Assembly (NCBI GenBank): GCA_009733775.1
Contig: WOGZ01000074.1
Location: forward strand, 62,001 to 126,000
From: Alectoria sarmentosa
Taxonomy: Eukaryota > Ascomycota > Lecanoromycetes > Lecanorales > Parmeliaceae
Length of the DNA: 64,000 nt
Reading direction: 5' to 3'
Shown here: in pieces, positions 35,576-47,089 of the stretch
Numbering within the stretch: the stretch's first letter is position 1
Layout of the letters: every line of letters starts with the position of its first letter
Position numbers and translations under genes: made by a program
Notes under the pieces: model-generated
Told to the model about the DNA's origin: nothing
Databases searched by the model: none
What the model saw: the letters and a program-made list of their open reading frames with translations, nothing else

Positions 35576-38500
35576 CTTGCAAAGCGGGGTATCGTGGCGA
35601 GTCGACAATCAGATTAGTATTAGGAAAGGAAGATGTTGGCAGTGCATATGTGCACTGATAGTGACAAAAGAACAAGAGGAAGGAAGGCACAAGAACGAAG
35701 GTTCTCTTGAGACATAAGAGAGAGGAGGTACGCAGGTCAGGCTGAGCAAAAGAGAGTCGCGGTAGACGGCATGGGAATCATATGACGAGAGGGAGGAAGA
35801 AGCCAAGGACGAGTTTGACAGCTCGTATCTGCAAGACTATCGAAAGCTTAGATCGAAGGACCGCCTTGTTTACAGGAATCGTGCGGTGAGCAGAGCGAAA
35901 AGGTAGCGGGAGGTGTAGGCGAGTTGAAGGTGTGCCGTCTGCGGTCGAGCATCTCCTTACGTACGTACGGACGTTAGTCAGGTACTTTAAGGTATGGAAG
36001 CGCGCCTTTTTTCTTTCTTTCTTTCTTTCCGATGCTGACAGGAATATGATGGGAGGATGATGCATGATGCATGATGATTGAATGATGATCAAGATGGAGT
36101 ATGCTAGGAAGATAGATGGATAGGTACGGTACTATCATACTCAGACATTCCAAGAATAGAACTCAAGTCGAATGGATTGTGGGGTCGGGCGACCTTGCCC
36201 ATTCGGCTTAGATAAGGCGGGTTGTAAGCGCACCATGGATATGGTCTTCCAGCGGAGGGTGCGTTGAGCATCTCGGAAGTAACGAGAAAATTTACATATG
36301 GATAGTCTGGATAGTCAATTAGTCATCGACTCATCATCAGTCATCACTCATAGTTGAATGGTGAATGGTGAATGGTGTTGGCGCCTTGTCCACACTGGGA
36401 AACAATGAAATGGTATGCAGGCTGCAGGAGGCGCGGGGGACCAGAGACTCGAGAGTGGGGTTGCACCGCATCTTGCATCAAGCATCGAGCCTTGTATGGA
36501 CAAACTGCGTCGCTTACGGACAAGCCATTTCCGAATCTAGCTGCCATCCAGTTGAACATGGTTGCGATATGCAGTATATTATGCAAGCCCTCCATAAAGA
36601 TCAAAGGATCCTGGATTCCAAGCCATCAACGATGCATGTCAAAGGAAAAGACTTGCGGTACAGTCTAAACGGTTCGCGAATGCTTCGGGAAATACATAGC
36701 TGGGCCGAGGCATATCCTGGGCCGCCTCGAGGCGCTCCAACCTGCCCACGAGACAGCGGCCCTGAACATGACTGCATACATCCATCCATCCATCCATCCA
36801 TCCATCAATTCATCATTCAATCCTACTCCCGTAGAGGAAGGAAATAAAAGGTCAAAAAGATGGGTTTTGGACTTGGCTGCATCCGTTGCCCGGAGAAGCT
36901 GTAGATCTTTATTGCCCCTAATGCACCTTCCTGCATCCACACCACGGGTCTAAAAAGCCAAGCAGCTTCTGCGAGGTATGCATCATTCATCCTGAGCTGG
37001 CCACATGCTGATGTGTTTATAATGCGGTCAGCATGCCCTCGTAAAATTGCACGTGCACTCCCTTACTTGGAGATTGGCCGGACCTAATGTCCGGGTCAGA
37101 CCGTCATCGTTGGTGGGCAAAAATTCCTCCTTCTCTGTCGGATAAAGGAACCAAATGAATGCGATGACGAGGTAGCAGGTTGGAGGAGTGATCGGGGAAA
37201 GACTGCAAATCATACAAACCGTTGTCGGTGGTAGGAGGGGTCTCATTGCCCACCCGCGCTTGTCCACGGCAAGGATAGCAAAGGATAGCATCGGAGATCG
37301 GGCAACTGCTATAGGCTTTCATTGGCTGGTGCACGGCAAAGGCTGGCAAGTCCACTGTAGCTCATGAATTCTCGCGTCGGAGGAGTCCGTCCTCCGTAGA
37401 TATCGCTGCATGGTAAGCAAGCAGAGGAGGAGCTAGACAATGCAACTAAGGAGCAGCTTGTAGTCCAAGGAGCCGTCCTATCCAACCTTTGGCGAAGACT
37501 GTCAATCTTTCGAGACCCAAGCGCGATGGATTTTCTAGGTGGGAATATGGCGGTGTGTCTGTGAGGTGGTCAAACGGACGAGGTGTCGTAGACGTTTACC
37601 AATTAATGACTTTCCATCATGAAGCTCCCTGGGAAGATCTTCCGTGTCTTAACGGGCGCCAGAGTCAGACTACCACATTATACTTTCCGATGGATTTGGA
37701 TGGGTCGTGGCGCAAATTATAGTATCAAACAAAGACTGAGCTGTGTCTCTGATAGATACTCAAAATTACGCTTGATGGTGACTTCGTGTGCCTGTCGTGT
37801 GCCTTTTTGCTTTGCCTTGCAAGTTCCGGGAGCCTTCTCTTGACCTTCTCATAGGTTTCCCTTATGGTTTGGAACTTATATCACCACAGCATGCTTGCAC
37901 ACTGTGGTGGCCTTCTCTAGTCGCAGTACGTTCTCTATTCTGCTTTGGCAACGACTCCGGCGCACTCGTATCATGAGATCGTGCAAGATCCCTGGTCCAG
38001 CACCACTCCGCATCCTTCATGGATATTTTCAGGCACTATGGAACAGCAGATACCCGCCCATACACTGCCATTAGAATGTGCCCGCATCCCTTACCAATCC
38101 TTCTATCCCAAGTGAGAGCGCAGCCTGTTCGTAGAAGCCGTGTCTGACTCTACGGCTGCTGGCCTAGCCCTACTCTCGGGTATATTGTTACGACCCTACC
38201 ATCCGAGTCCGAATACCCTCCTCATTCTGCGGTTTCCTGTTTGGTGCCCCGTGCATAGGCTGCTGGGTGGTGGGAGGGAGCTCGAGGAAGGAGATTGCAG
38301 ACAACCTGCGGCTGGTATATTCAGGGCCGGTAGCCGTGAGTCATTGAGGGCGACATCTGAGTGAGCCTGATATCGTTGGCTCAAGCGAGGCCAGGTATGG
38401 AAGAAGCAGAGGAGAATCATGTATGATTGACGTTGCTGGGAGAAGTAAGCACGGCGGATTTTTTCGCAAGGACATGCTCGGACAAGCTGTCAGCGCGGCT

Positions 38501-40653
38501 AGCACACATTTTAAGCAGGTGGGACGGCTTGTGGCATAATTTGTTGTTCCCAAAAGCTGAGACATGCATTAGATCTGTCGCCTGTTCGCAGTTCCCCAAC
38601 GTAAGAAGGAGGTGGAGCTGGAGAGGGCCTTGAGCACAGATAATGCCAAGCCGCTAGAATAGCGCCTCGTGTTGAGTGCATTGCATTGAACTTACCAGTC
38701 GTTCACCATTCAGTGCAGCAGAGTACAGTTGCAATGGCACTCCCGACTGTATCTAGTCCTAGGCATTGTACTGAATAACCTACTTTGACAGACTGTCATT
38801 TCCACCTCGAATTGGAACCAGAGAATGGAACCAGAGAATGGAACCAGGTTCTACGAGCACACCCTCGAAGCTCTAGCCAGTACTTAGTGCCATTTTCATC
38901 GTGTTCCACCTGGTGAGCTCTTGACGCTATCGACGATTTCGCCCAACTCAAATATTGACCATGTTCTACAGAAATCCGCTCCAAAATACACCGCTATCTC
39001 TCCAAACCCTGCTGCTTCTTGGAAACCCACGCTTCGTACGACATAGGGAGAAAGCGCAAGCGAGCGTTTGTCAGACAAAATAGAAATGGATGAGAAGGCC
39101 TAAGAGCATGAGAGTAAGCCTGGAAAGAAGGATGAGGGGCAAGGAAGCGTATAGTCTGCGATCCTGCGAACATATCACGCCATATATTTTGAAGCTGCGC
39201 CATTGTTGTATACAAAGACGACCATGGATATGAAGCCTTGCGACATCATCTACTTCTCAGGGAGGTCCAGCGCACATGACATCGTACAAGGGAGACCCAA
39301 ATTGTGGCGACATGTTCCTCTACGCGAAATGGGCTATTCCAATGCAAGAGGTGTAGGCCTATACCTCCGATGAAATGAATGGCGATATGGACGATGTAGG
39401 GTTCAACTTCGATGACGAAAACCCCATATGCCTTTGAGGAATGACAGAAATGGTCGTTCCGCTGTTAAAGACGAAAGCCAATTCCGTGCAAATGTGCGTT
39501 GGTCGAATGTCATTCGGAGCCTCGTCAGCCTCCTCTCAAATTCGCTATCTATCGATCGTCGAGAGAACTACATTTCACGGTGGCCCCATCATATGAATGT
39601 GGGCCGGAAGCTTTGACGGCGGGGGAGGAAGTCGACAATTTGAGAACTATGCCAGCCGCTGATGCCAGAGCAGTGGAAGTCTTCCTCGATAACAACATGC
39701 TCGCGCTGTTGCGGACAGTATTCGCCGTCAAATCCACCAATTTGAGAGTCGACAGAACGTCTAAGCCCCAGCCGCATCACGTAAAAATGGTACAAGATCT
39801 CAAGAATAAGATTGCGCAATTGGCAGCTTAGCCAAGCAGCCAAGAACCCTTACCACCAATACTTTCAATAGGCGTTCTCAAGAAAACAATAGGCCGTCTG
39901 AAATCCTTGCGACTCCGCTGAAGATCTGGCTTTCATGCGCTACACTCGAATACACATTTCCCCAATTGTCAAGAAGCGCAGATCGACATCGCCCAGAAGT
40001 ATCTTCGGCGCTCAGATGGGGAAGAGAGGTACAGATGCTCGAATAGACGTGGGTATCGGACGTATGGGTACCAGAAGTCAACACGCAGGAGACATTGTAT
40101 CCTGTGATATGCATTCGAAGTTCACAAAGGACGCTGAGGCGACCGCTGATCTGGTTGTGACTCATTCAGAGAAGCGAGGATACTTCTACTTGACCATCTT
40201 TGTCTATATCTGGCCTTCGCATGTAGGATGCCTGGCTCTAGGTAACTTACATGCAGACATCAGACAGAGTTTGTCAAATGACGGACATCGAACCCTTCAC
40301 ACACTCACAACGTCCATATGTCTGACATTTGCCAGGCATTCGCTCTGCCGACTCTTTGTCTCGTCTTCTGTCTGCTTTGATTTTCGTTTGATTCTAGATT
40401 GTTCGCTTTGTTTCTGGTGATCTGGAGCCTGCGCCGGAGAGGCCTGTAGAAGGTTTCAGATGCACTTGTTAGACCTTAATTCTTATGCATGTCTAGAATT
40501 GCGTGTATTACGATTGCCATTTCATGATATTCCGCTCCCCCTTTAACACCATCAATTTTAACGCTGTCACTTCAAATCATCCCTTCATCGTCAGTAATCC
40601 TAGCTGCAAGAGATCTCACTCAAGAGCCGCCCAATTTCAAGAATTTGACGACC
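35576..40653. other. 5-kb stretch without a confident gene
   Basis: Simple repeats occur at about 36010-36029 (TTTC), 36779-36805 (CATC) and 38815-38846 (three copies of a GGAACCAGAGAAT-type unit). Frames on both strands are short and lack recognisable domains. One frame at about 39550-39831 (plus), ending PHHVKMVQDLKNKIAQLAA, looks protein-like but has no start or partner exon. Confidence 0.45.
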
Positions 40654-41513
40654 ATGGAAGAACATTCAGAAGCCAAGTCTCCTTTGGAAGAGCTTCCAAT
40701 TGAGCTGATGCATCAGATCTATGGCTTTTGCCCGCTCAATGCAAAGATCTGCCTGAAGATGTGCTGCAAAAAATTACACGACGAAACAACGACGAAACCC
40801 CTGGGACAGTACGCGAACTGTACGAGGACCTCAACCATACCGTTGACTTCGGGAATGCCAGATTCGACGGCCTGTGCTTGGAAGACATCTATACCGGCTC
40901 AAATACTGATAGGCACGTTTGCGGCGTGTGTCGACTTGTCCATAGGGCAGGAGAATTTACAGAGCAGGAATTGGAGAAGGATCCGAGAAAGCGCGTGTGC
41001 AAAGACAGCCAGAGACTCCTCGATCTTACGCCTGGCATCAGCTTTACCTATCAGCAGCTGCTCCATTCCAGAAACGTCCTCTTGTCGCTGAAATCTCCTT
41101 ACGATGAAGACTTCACTTTCCGCCTAGTGGAAGATAAGAGTGGGCAGTGGATGATCATCATGGACTGGACTTTCGGCATGCAGTACTCACCTCCTCCCGC
41201 CTGGGATGGTGAGTTGAGACACCTGCGAGAGAATTTTCCCGTATGTGGGTGTCCGCACATGAGATCCAGCGAGCCTCAACTACTACAGGCGATCATCTCC
41301 TACTGGGAGGACGACCACGCCAATCCGGCCTTTGTTGAGTGCTACACATGCGACACTAAGGTTGAACTCACCGTCCCGACAAGACCAGTTGATAATGGAG
41401 ATGATTGGGTCGCGGCGCCATGGGTCTCATTCCACGCGGAGAGAAGACTTGGGAAGCTGGGCGAGTCGGCTGTGGATCCACGGTGGAAGGCGCAGTCACT
41501 ACCACAAATCTGA
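40654..41513 (+). CDS. F-box protein
   Basis: The ATG at 40654 opens MEEHSEAKSPLEELPIELMH QIYGF...LKMCCKKLHD, an F-box of about 40 residues. The downstream part (HVCGVCRLVHRAGEFTEQ, then VCGCPHMRSSE and FVECYTCDTKVEL) is in another frame. The best model is a 53-bp intron, 40809-40861 (GTACGC...GCCAG), which joins the two frames and gives 268 residues. Its length fits the other introns here. The alternative is a one-base frameshift, which would add the protein-like TVRELYEDLNHTVDFGNARF. F-box proteins recruit targets to SCF ubiquitin ligases. The CxxC pairs after the F-box are common in fungal F-box proteins. The target is unknown. Confidence 0.6.
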
Positions 41514-41537
41514 GGGAGGGAGGGAGGGAGGGAGGGA
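41513..41537 (+). repeat. GGGA repeat after F-box stop codon
   Basis: Six uninterrupted GGGA units begin directly after the TGA of the F-box gene. On the coding strand, and so in the 3' UTR, this meets the pattern of a G-quadruplex-forming sequence. Confidence 0.8.
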
Positions 41538-41734
41538 TAATTTGGTTTCGTGTCAAATATTTCTGTTTGAGATTGACAGCGACGGCGATTAGGATATAAT
41601 CGTCATTTAGCGTATTCATAATCCTCACGAATGCTTGGCACTGATGTCCCGACGCATCCTTCATAGATTCAAGCTTTCAACTTTACAATTATAAGTCGAA
41701 TTTTGATTAGCTTAACAATGGCAAGAACAGAAAC

Positions 41735-42013
41735 GGAGGTGGGCACCAAAAGTCCTGCACATGCCAAGAAGAGGGTCCAGATGTCGGATAACGCTCTACC
41801 TGGTGGTTGCAATGCGCTTAAGAAATGCGTCGGAACTGTCCCTGATCTTACCCCAGCGTGGACTCAACCCCCCTATTGGACCTAAAGACGCCCCTGCGCT
41901 CAGTCTATGCGCTCCCAGGAAACACTTCTAGGGTCTTCAACTATTGGGCTACCTTCCGAAGTTAGGGCTGAGAATGATACTAGCGCGGTGCAGGACTTTT
42001 GGTACCCACCTCC
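41735..42013. mobile_element. MITE-like element with 26-bp inverted repeats
   Basis: Positions 41735-41760 and 41988-42013 are inverted copies of each other with 25 of 26 bases matching. The ends read GGAGGTGGG... inward. The element is 279 bp long and has no coding capacity. I do not see a clear target-site duplication, so it may be old or part of the larger repeat pair described next. Confidence 0.55.
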
Positions 42014-42351
42014 CTAGTACAAACTTGTCGGAGAAAACTTTTGATTTCAGATTATCAATTCATAAGAATCTGAATATTACAAATGAGACGAGTTTTCATG
42101 ATCTAGATTTCCGCGCCAAGATGCCGGATAACGCCCTCCTAAAGGTTTGCCTGGACACTACGCTTAGCAATGCCTTGGCCAGGTACATTTCCGGAGGACC
42201 GCTCAGGGTATCGGCCCCCGAAAAGGACCTTGAATTCAATCTAGGCGTTTCAAAAGAAGTACTTCTAGGGTCCGTCGCTGCAGGGCTGCCTTCCGGAGGT
42301 AGGATTGGGACTGTTACTAGCGCTGTCCAGGACTTTTCGTGTCGACCTCCG
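41779..42351 (+). repeat. two diverged direct copies of a ~235-bp unit
   Basis: Positions 41779-42013 and 42119-42351 start alike (AGATGTCGGATAACGCTCT versus AGATGCCGGATAACGCCCT). They end alike as well (ACTTCTAGGGTC...GGGCTACCTTCCG...TACTAGCGC...CAGGACTTTT...ACCTCC). The middle is less alike. The second copy lacks the clear left inverted repeat of the first. They look like old tandem or nested copies of one non-coding element. Confidence 0.65.
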
Positions 42352-42645
42352 TACTCGTACCTCACTCGAGTCTTACAAATTTGGTCCATCAACTCTTTAC
42401 TCAACTCAATTAATTTCTGTTATAATAATTATATTTCAATAACATTATCAGCGCAGAGAAAGCACATTTAACCTATACGCAGAAAGCTTTACAATCCAGC
42501 TTATAGTTGTAAAACTGAAAATCCGAATCTATGGGGTATGCTTCGGAACATCAGTGCCAACCATTCGTGAGGATTATGAATACGCTAAAGCTCTTGCGCC
42601 TTACATCCAACGCCATACTTGCGCGCCGCACTTCTACTTGAGTCG

Positions 42646-43575
42646 CTATTCTCGCTTCCAGGATTCAATGTCTTTGCTCCAATCTTCCAAGATCTCCGCC
42701 AGCCCAGGCTCCTCTAACGGGATGAGATGCCCACAATTCTTTGCTGGCAGGATCCAAGACCCCTTGATCTTGTTGCCGACTTCTTTCTCCACAGCTCCCA
42801 CTGGGATCATTCTGTCGAATTCGCCTGCGAAGATCAAAACAGGCATCTCGATGCCGCGGAGCCCGTGGGAGTAATTTTCATCCATGCTGTACGAAAGCCA
42901 TGCGTCTTTAGCTAGCGGAGTATCTTTCATGCCGTCGTCAACAAGATTGCGCAGGTCGACTTCGTCGATGAGAGAGTGTGCAAGGTATTTCTTCGTAAAA
43001 TCTTCGAGATTTTCTCTCGTCTCGTATGCCTTGCGGTAAATCTGAATGGTTTCCGGCGCAGGTTTCCGAGAAGACAGCGGCATCGGAGCCAACAAGGCTA
43101 GTCCCATGAGATTCTTGGGAGGCTGCTGCGTGGCGTACAGTTGGGCGACTTTGGCACCCATGCCATGTCCGACGAGAACAAATTTCTCTCCTTGTAGCAA
43201 GTTGATGACACGGGGTAAGTCGTCTTTCATCCGAGTAATGGAGTATGCCAGCGGGGTTCCGTCTTTCGTGTGGTTGGACCGCCCCCAGCCTCGCAAATCG
43301 ACTGCCAGACAGTGGTTCTTGACACTTCTCGCCAGTTTATCGAATATGCGTGAGGAGCTACCGTAGTCGTGAAGGAATACAAAAAACGGTTTGTTGTCGG
43401 CAGACTGCGAGCTTGGCAACGCCTTCCAAGCAAGGAATGCCTCTTCGGCCATGTATCTTAGCCCTTCTCCTTCTTTGAAACGGAAGTACATGGTACCTAA
43501 TCTAGGGTTTAGATGCTGAAGGGACTTGAAGCCAGGGTGAGGAATGGCAGAATCTTGATCTTTGCTGCTTGACAT
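42646..43575 (-). CDS. alpha/beta hydrolase-fold protein, serine nucleophile missing
   Basis: One exon of 309 residues starts at the ATG at 43573-43575 (MSSSKDQDSAIPHPGF). Landmarks of the epoxide hydrolase/esterase type are FFVFLHDYGSSSRIFDKL, AVDLRGWGRS, VLVGHGMGAKVAQLYA, FAGEFDRMIP (acid, Asp254) and NCGHLIPLEEP (His283). The nucleophile elbow reads G136-H-G-M-G140. The family has Gly-X-Ser/Asp-X-Gly here, so the nucleophile is replaced by Gly138. The codon is GGC, one base from AGC (Ser). Everything else reads intact, with Asp and His kept. It is either a recently inactivated enzyme or a binding protein with the fold. The upstream region carries short inverted and direct repeats. Confidence 0.85.
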   Translation of the reverse strand: MSSSKDQDSAIPHPGFKSLQHLNPRLGTMYFRFKEGEGLRYMAEEAFLAWKALPSSQSADNKPFFVFLHDYGSSSRIFDKLARSVKNHCLAVDLRGWGRSNHTKDGTPLAYSITRMKDDLPRVINLLQGEKFVLVGHGMGAKVAQLYATQQPPKNLMGLALLAPMPLSSRKPAPETIQIYRKAYETRENLEDFTKKYLAHSLIDEVDLRNLVDDGMKDTPLAKDAWLSYSMDENYSHGLRGIEMPVLIFAGEFDRMIPVGAVEKEVGNKIKGSWILPAKNCGHLIPLEEPGLAEILEDWSKDIESWKRE

Positions 43576-46015
43576 CTTGGCTCTACCATACGCACTGTCT
43601 GGATGCGTAAGAAGCAATCGTTGTCCGGTACTCTTATAGCCTTGTATCTGGTCTGGTGAGTCACGTATAAGGATTCCTTCGAAAAGAACTTTTCGTGGAC
43701 TATAGTCCAGTCGTCTCTGTCGTTTTCGTTCCCGGCATTCCTTCTCGCAGCCTAGAGCTTTGTGTAGATATGAACGAAAACGACAGCCTTCTCACAGCCC
43801 AGAGCTTTCTGTTAATATGGACGAAAACGACAGCCGACGGTAGTCTTAATAAGCCTTCTGATCTCGAATAGCAGCAGAACCCTTTCGGGAATCAAGGTGT
43901 ACGACCGTGATCTATGAAGGCTTGAGATGGCGGGACAGGAAAACAACCTTGGATCTCTCCAGAAACGAAACTTTACAAAATCACCTCTTGTTTGAGAAGG
44001 CTCTTAGCTGCCTCACGGTTGAAGCTGAGCTGAACCAAGAGCAAAGGATCTTTCCTACGTCTTCTGTATTTCCAGCCATCTCCAGCCGCTTTCCTACCCG
44101 TCCTTGCAACATTGAACCCCAATGGGGCTCTTTAGCTTCGATCAAGGAACTTCGTAGAGCTCCTTGCCCTCGGTCAATAAGAAGCTTCGTTTGACCTATC
44201 CACACGTCAACCATTGGCCCCGCCACCAAGCGCTACCGGAGCAACACTCACCCATGCCAACACGGGTTGAGGCCAAGCTGCTTTTTATGATTCCAGGCTT
44301 GACAATCGTTGCTCGAGTCTGAAATATCTTAGCCCACGTGAACTCGGTACGGAAGCGGTTGAGTTCGCTGGATATGTATACACCTAGGCAGGGGTGGCGA
44401 AGACGCCGCATATTTTGTCATTTCAAGGCGATGCTCTCAGTGGCTTGCTCCGTGGCAGTTCTACGGGCTCATTTGGAGGTGGTACAATGCACGAGCACAT
44501 CAATCCTTCCTCTGTCTTCCACTGGTATTATCTCATAGTCATAGTAAAGACAAACCAAGTCTCGTATGGCCCTGAGCATGCTTGATAAGCACAAGACACA
44601 TTAGGAAACGTCGGACGAAGCCTTGCTCCACAATTAGCTGATAGGAGGTAGTATTTGCGGGTCCGAAGAGTACATAGACTATTCAAATTTGGGGTTGAGC
44701 CTGGTTCTGGTAGTCTTACTATATTGTAGGATCAGAAAAGGGAGAGATCTATGCGTCCCCAGCAGACTATGGGGCCTTGAAGGGAGATTTGGGATTCGAT
44801 TCCGATAGTCCTTCTGTCCTTCTGACTCCTAGAGAAGTGTATTTCGTGGGCTTCACAGGCCCTAAGGCTGCGTAGGAACAATGAAGCTTGGGTTATGGAT
44901 CCCGTTGGTACAGTATCTCTCTGTGCTCACGTCAGCGAAGGACAGACCTCGTTGGCCCTGACCCGACCACAGAATCCGGAAGATGGGTTTGCACTCCAGT
45001 CTCGATGGAGATTTTGTACTTCTGGGCAACGAAGTGCGGGCTTTGCGGGTGTCCAATGGACCGCCAAGGGCCAGGTGATAGAGATGGAGGGTCTCTCGAG
45101 TGATACATGGGCCTACCGCTGGATTTAGACAGATTGATTGGCTCTCATAAGGGCGGAACTGCGGATGCTTTGTCAACAAAGCGGACATCGACGTAGGCTT
45201 TGGATAACGTCTTGATCTTGACGCCGTTCCGCTCCTCCAAGAGCCTTCTATAACGTTTGCGGCAAGCATTGGCCCTTTTATCCGGGAAGTACTGGGAGTC
45301 AATGGGTAGCTAGTTGAGATCTTGTTGATCAGCCCGCATCAGCGGCTCGTCATTGTTTAGAGGCAGGACTGGCCTGGAGGCCACGATGGCGGATGCTGGT
45401 GGATGTCAACGCGGGACTAGAGCTCGGGAGTTTACTCTCGGTTCAGAGCGGCTCTTGATTGAGATGTGGTGGCTCCAGAGACCGAAAAGCTCGGCGAGGC
45501 GGCGCGGTAGAGTACTAGAGGCCGTGAGGCCGCAAAACGCAAATGCTAAGACTGTACTATGGGACTATAGCTGACTAGAACTCCTCACAACCAATCAGAT
45601 ATCCCATGGGTTGGCAAGGGTAGTGCAAAGTTTAAGGGTTCTGATCGAACATCAAAAATTTCTTTTCGTAACTCATTGTAACTCAACAATGAGAACATCC
45701 ACGAAAAGGGTTTTAACCTTGCGGTTGTTCTTCTCAAGCAGATCTGAAAGCTCACGACTGAAAGTTTCGTTGTAAAGGTTGTACTGAGAATTATTGCGTT
45801 ACGAAAGTACTTCTGCCGAGAAATGTTACCCCTTTGCTGCGGTACCGGCGCTGCGATCACTGCGATGCCAACTACGATTCTGAGCAGAGCCGCTCGTCTT
45901 GGGCGTCAGGCCGAAATCCGAGCTTCTATCCAATTGTCTCGCGGCGTATTGCAATGGACTTTGCAGATCAACAAGTGCATCGATGCGTCTAATCCAGATT
46001 CCTAAAGATATAGAT
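43576..46015. other. gene-free stretch
   Basis: Besides the repeats at 43717-43833 I recognise nothing. A few short frames near 44930-45130 (plus) look slightly protein-like (GQTSLALTRPQNPEDGF) but cannot be assigned. Confidence 0.45.
43717..43833. repeat. inverted and direct repeats upstream of hydrolase
   Basis: The 15-base word CTGTCGTTTTCGTTC (43717-43731) is repeated inverted at 43772-43786 (GAACGAAAACGACAG) and again, with one change, at 43819-43833. The last two lie within two direct units of about 47 bp (AGAGCTTT...ACGAAAACGACAGCC). The cluster is 140-260 bp upstream of the hydrolase ATG on its promoter side, so it could hold regulator sites, or it could be a transposon scar. Confidence 0.75.
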
Positions 46016-46024
46016 AGCCCTCCT

Positions 46025-46243
46025 CGCGGGTAGCAAAAAAGCCTGTACATCTCTAATCATTTAAAGGGTTGTAACTTATCACCCACGACAGCAATCAAAA
46101 AACTTTTGCAGAGTAAAGTGTAGAGAAGATATGTATTAATTCTCCAGCTCTACCATAGATAAATTATCTAATGAAGCTCGTTCGTTGTAAAGTTGTCGAG
46201 ACCTTCGCGATTCTAAGGTGTACAGGCTTTTTTGCTACCCGCG
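46025..46243. mobile_element. MULE-type MITE with 25-bp TIRs and 9-bp TSD
   Basis: A 219-bp non-coding element has perfect 25-bp terminal inverted repeats (46025-46049 and 46219-46243, starting CGCGGGTAGC and containing a six-A run). Both sides are flanked by the identical nine bases AGCCCTCCT (46016-46024 and 46244-46252). Nine-base duplications are characteristic of Mutator-like transposases, so this looks like a non-autonomous MULE derivative. Perfect repeats and duplication suggest recent insertion. It lies 50 bp upstream of the amidohydrolase pseudogene start. Confidence 0.88.
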
Positions 46244-46301
46244 AGCCCTCCTATTCAGCTTGCCCCACCGCTCATATCTGTTCTTCTCAAGTGATGCAAG
46301 A

Positions 46302-47089
46302 ATGGCTTCCTTCGTTGTTAACGACGTTCGAATCTTCATCGGCGAGGATGTTCTCGAAAACGGAAACGCGCTCATTGAACACGGCATTATCAAGTACGTC
46401 GGCAACGGTGCACCTAGTATAGTCGTTCCGATTGTCTCCGGGTCTGGATTCACTCTTGTACCAGGCCTCATTGATGCCCATATCTGTGCCGATAAAGGCC
46501 GTGTGCTGGCCTTAGAGAAATCCCTTGGTTTCAGCGTGACGACGGTGCTTCTTGATATGCACAGCGAGCCGCCTAATGTTGCAAAATTAAAGAAGGTCGC
46601 AAAAGACGGGAAAGATGTGGCCGATTTCAAAAGCAGTTGCTTGGCGGCTACTGTCGATCAGGGCTGGCCAGCTCCAATTGTCACCATGCATGACAAGTCG
46701 GAAGAGGTTGGCATCTCGATGTCTACGTCGGAGCTATAGCGCTGACAAGGCAAGCCAGACATTGGCGGAAGTGGCAACCTGGGCCAAATTAGCCAAAACC
46801 AAGGATGTCAAGCCGTACATGCAGCAAAACATCAAAGATGGCGCCGATTATATCAAAATGAGTCTGTCTTTCACACTCCAAGCATTTGCACTTTCTTAAT
46901 TGTCGAGTGCATGAAAGCGGGAAAATACTGGGTCAGAAGTTCAATCTTCCCTCACTCGAACCTCAAACTGTCGTCGTCAAAGCCGCCCACGGCCATGGCT
47001 TGATAGCTGTCGCGCATGCATTGACGCTCGAAGACACCCTCGCTATTCTCGAATCATCCCAAGCATACGAACTCTCTACGACTGGCTAG
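46302..47089 (+). pseudogene. amidohydrolase, pseudogene
   Basis: The ATG at 46302 opens MASFVVNDVRIFIGEDVLEN and then LVPGLIDAHICADKGR. In this superfamily the metal site is His-x-His; here the second His is Cys. GWPAPIVTMHDKSEE (about 46660-46710) then loses its frame. The next frame gives EVATWAKLAKTKDVKPYMQQ NIKDGADYIKM to 46860. There an intron donor seems damaged (ATGAGT where GTGAGT would fit). A third piece (HESGKILGQKFNLPSLE, AAHGHGLIAVAHALTLED) runs from about 46912 to an early TAG at 47087-47089. About 150 C-terminal residues of a normal imidazolonepropionase-like amidohydrolase are absent. The gene cannot make an active enzyme. Confidence 0.75.

Noticed and set aside
39935..40420. 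161-codon plus-strand frame
   Set aside because: No recognisable motif, unusual composition, and no partner exon; probably chance.
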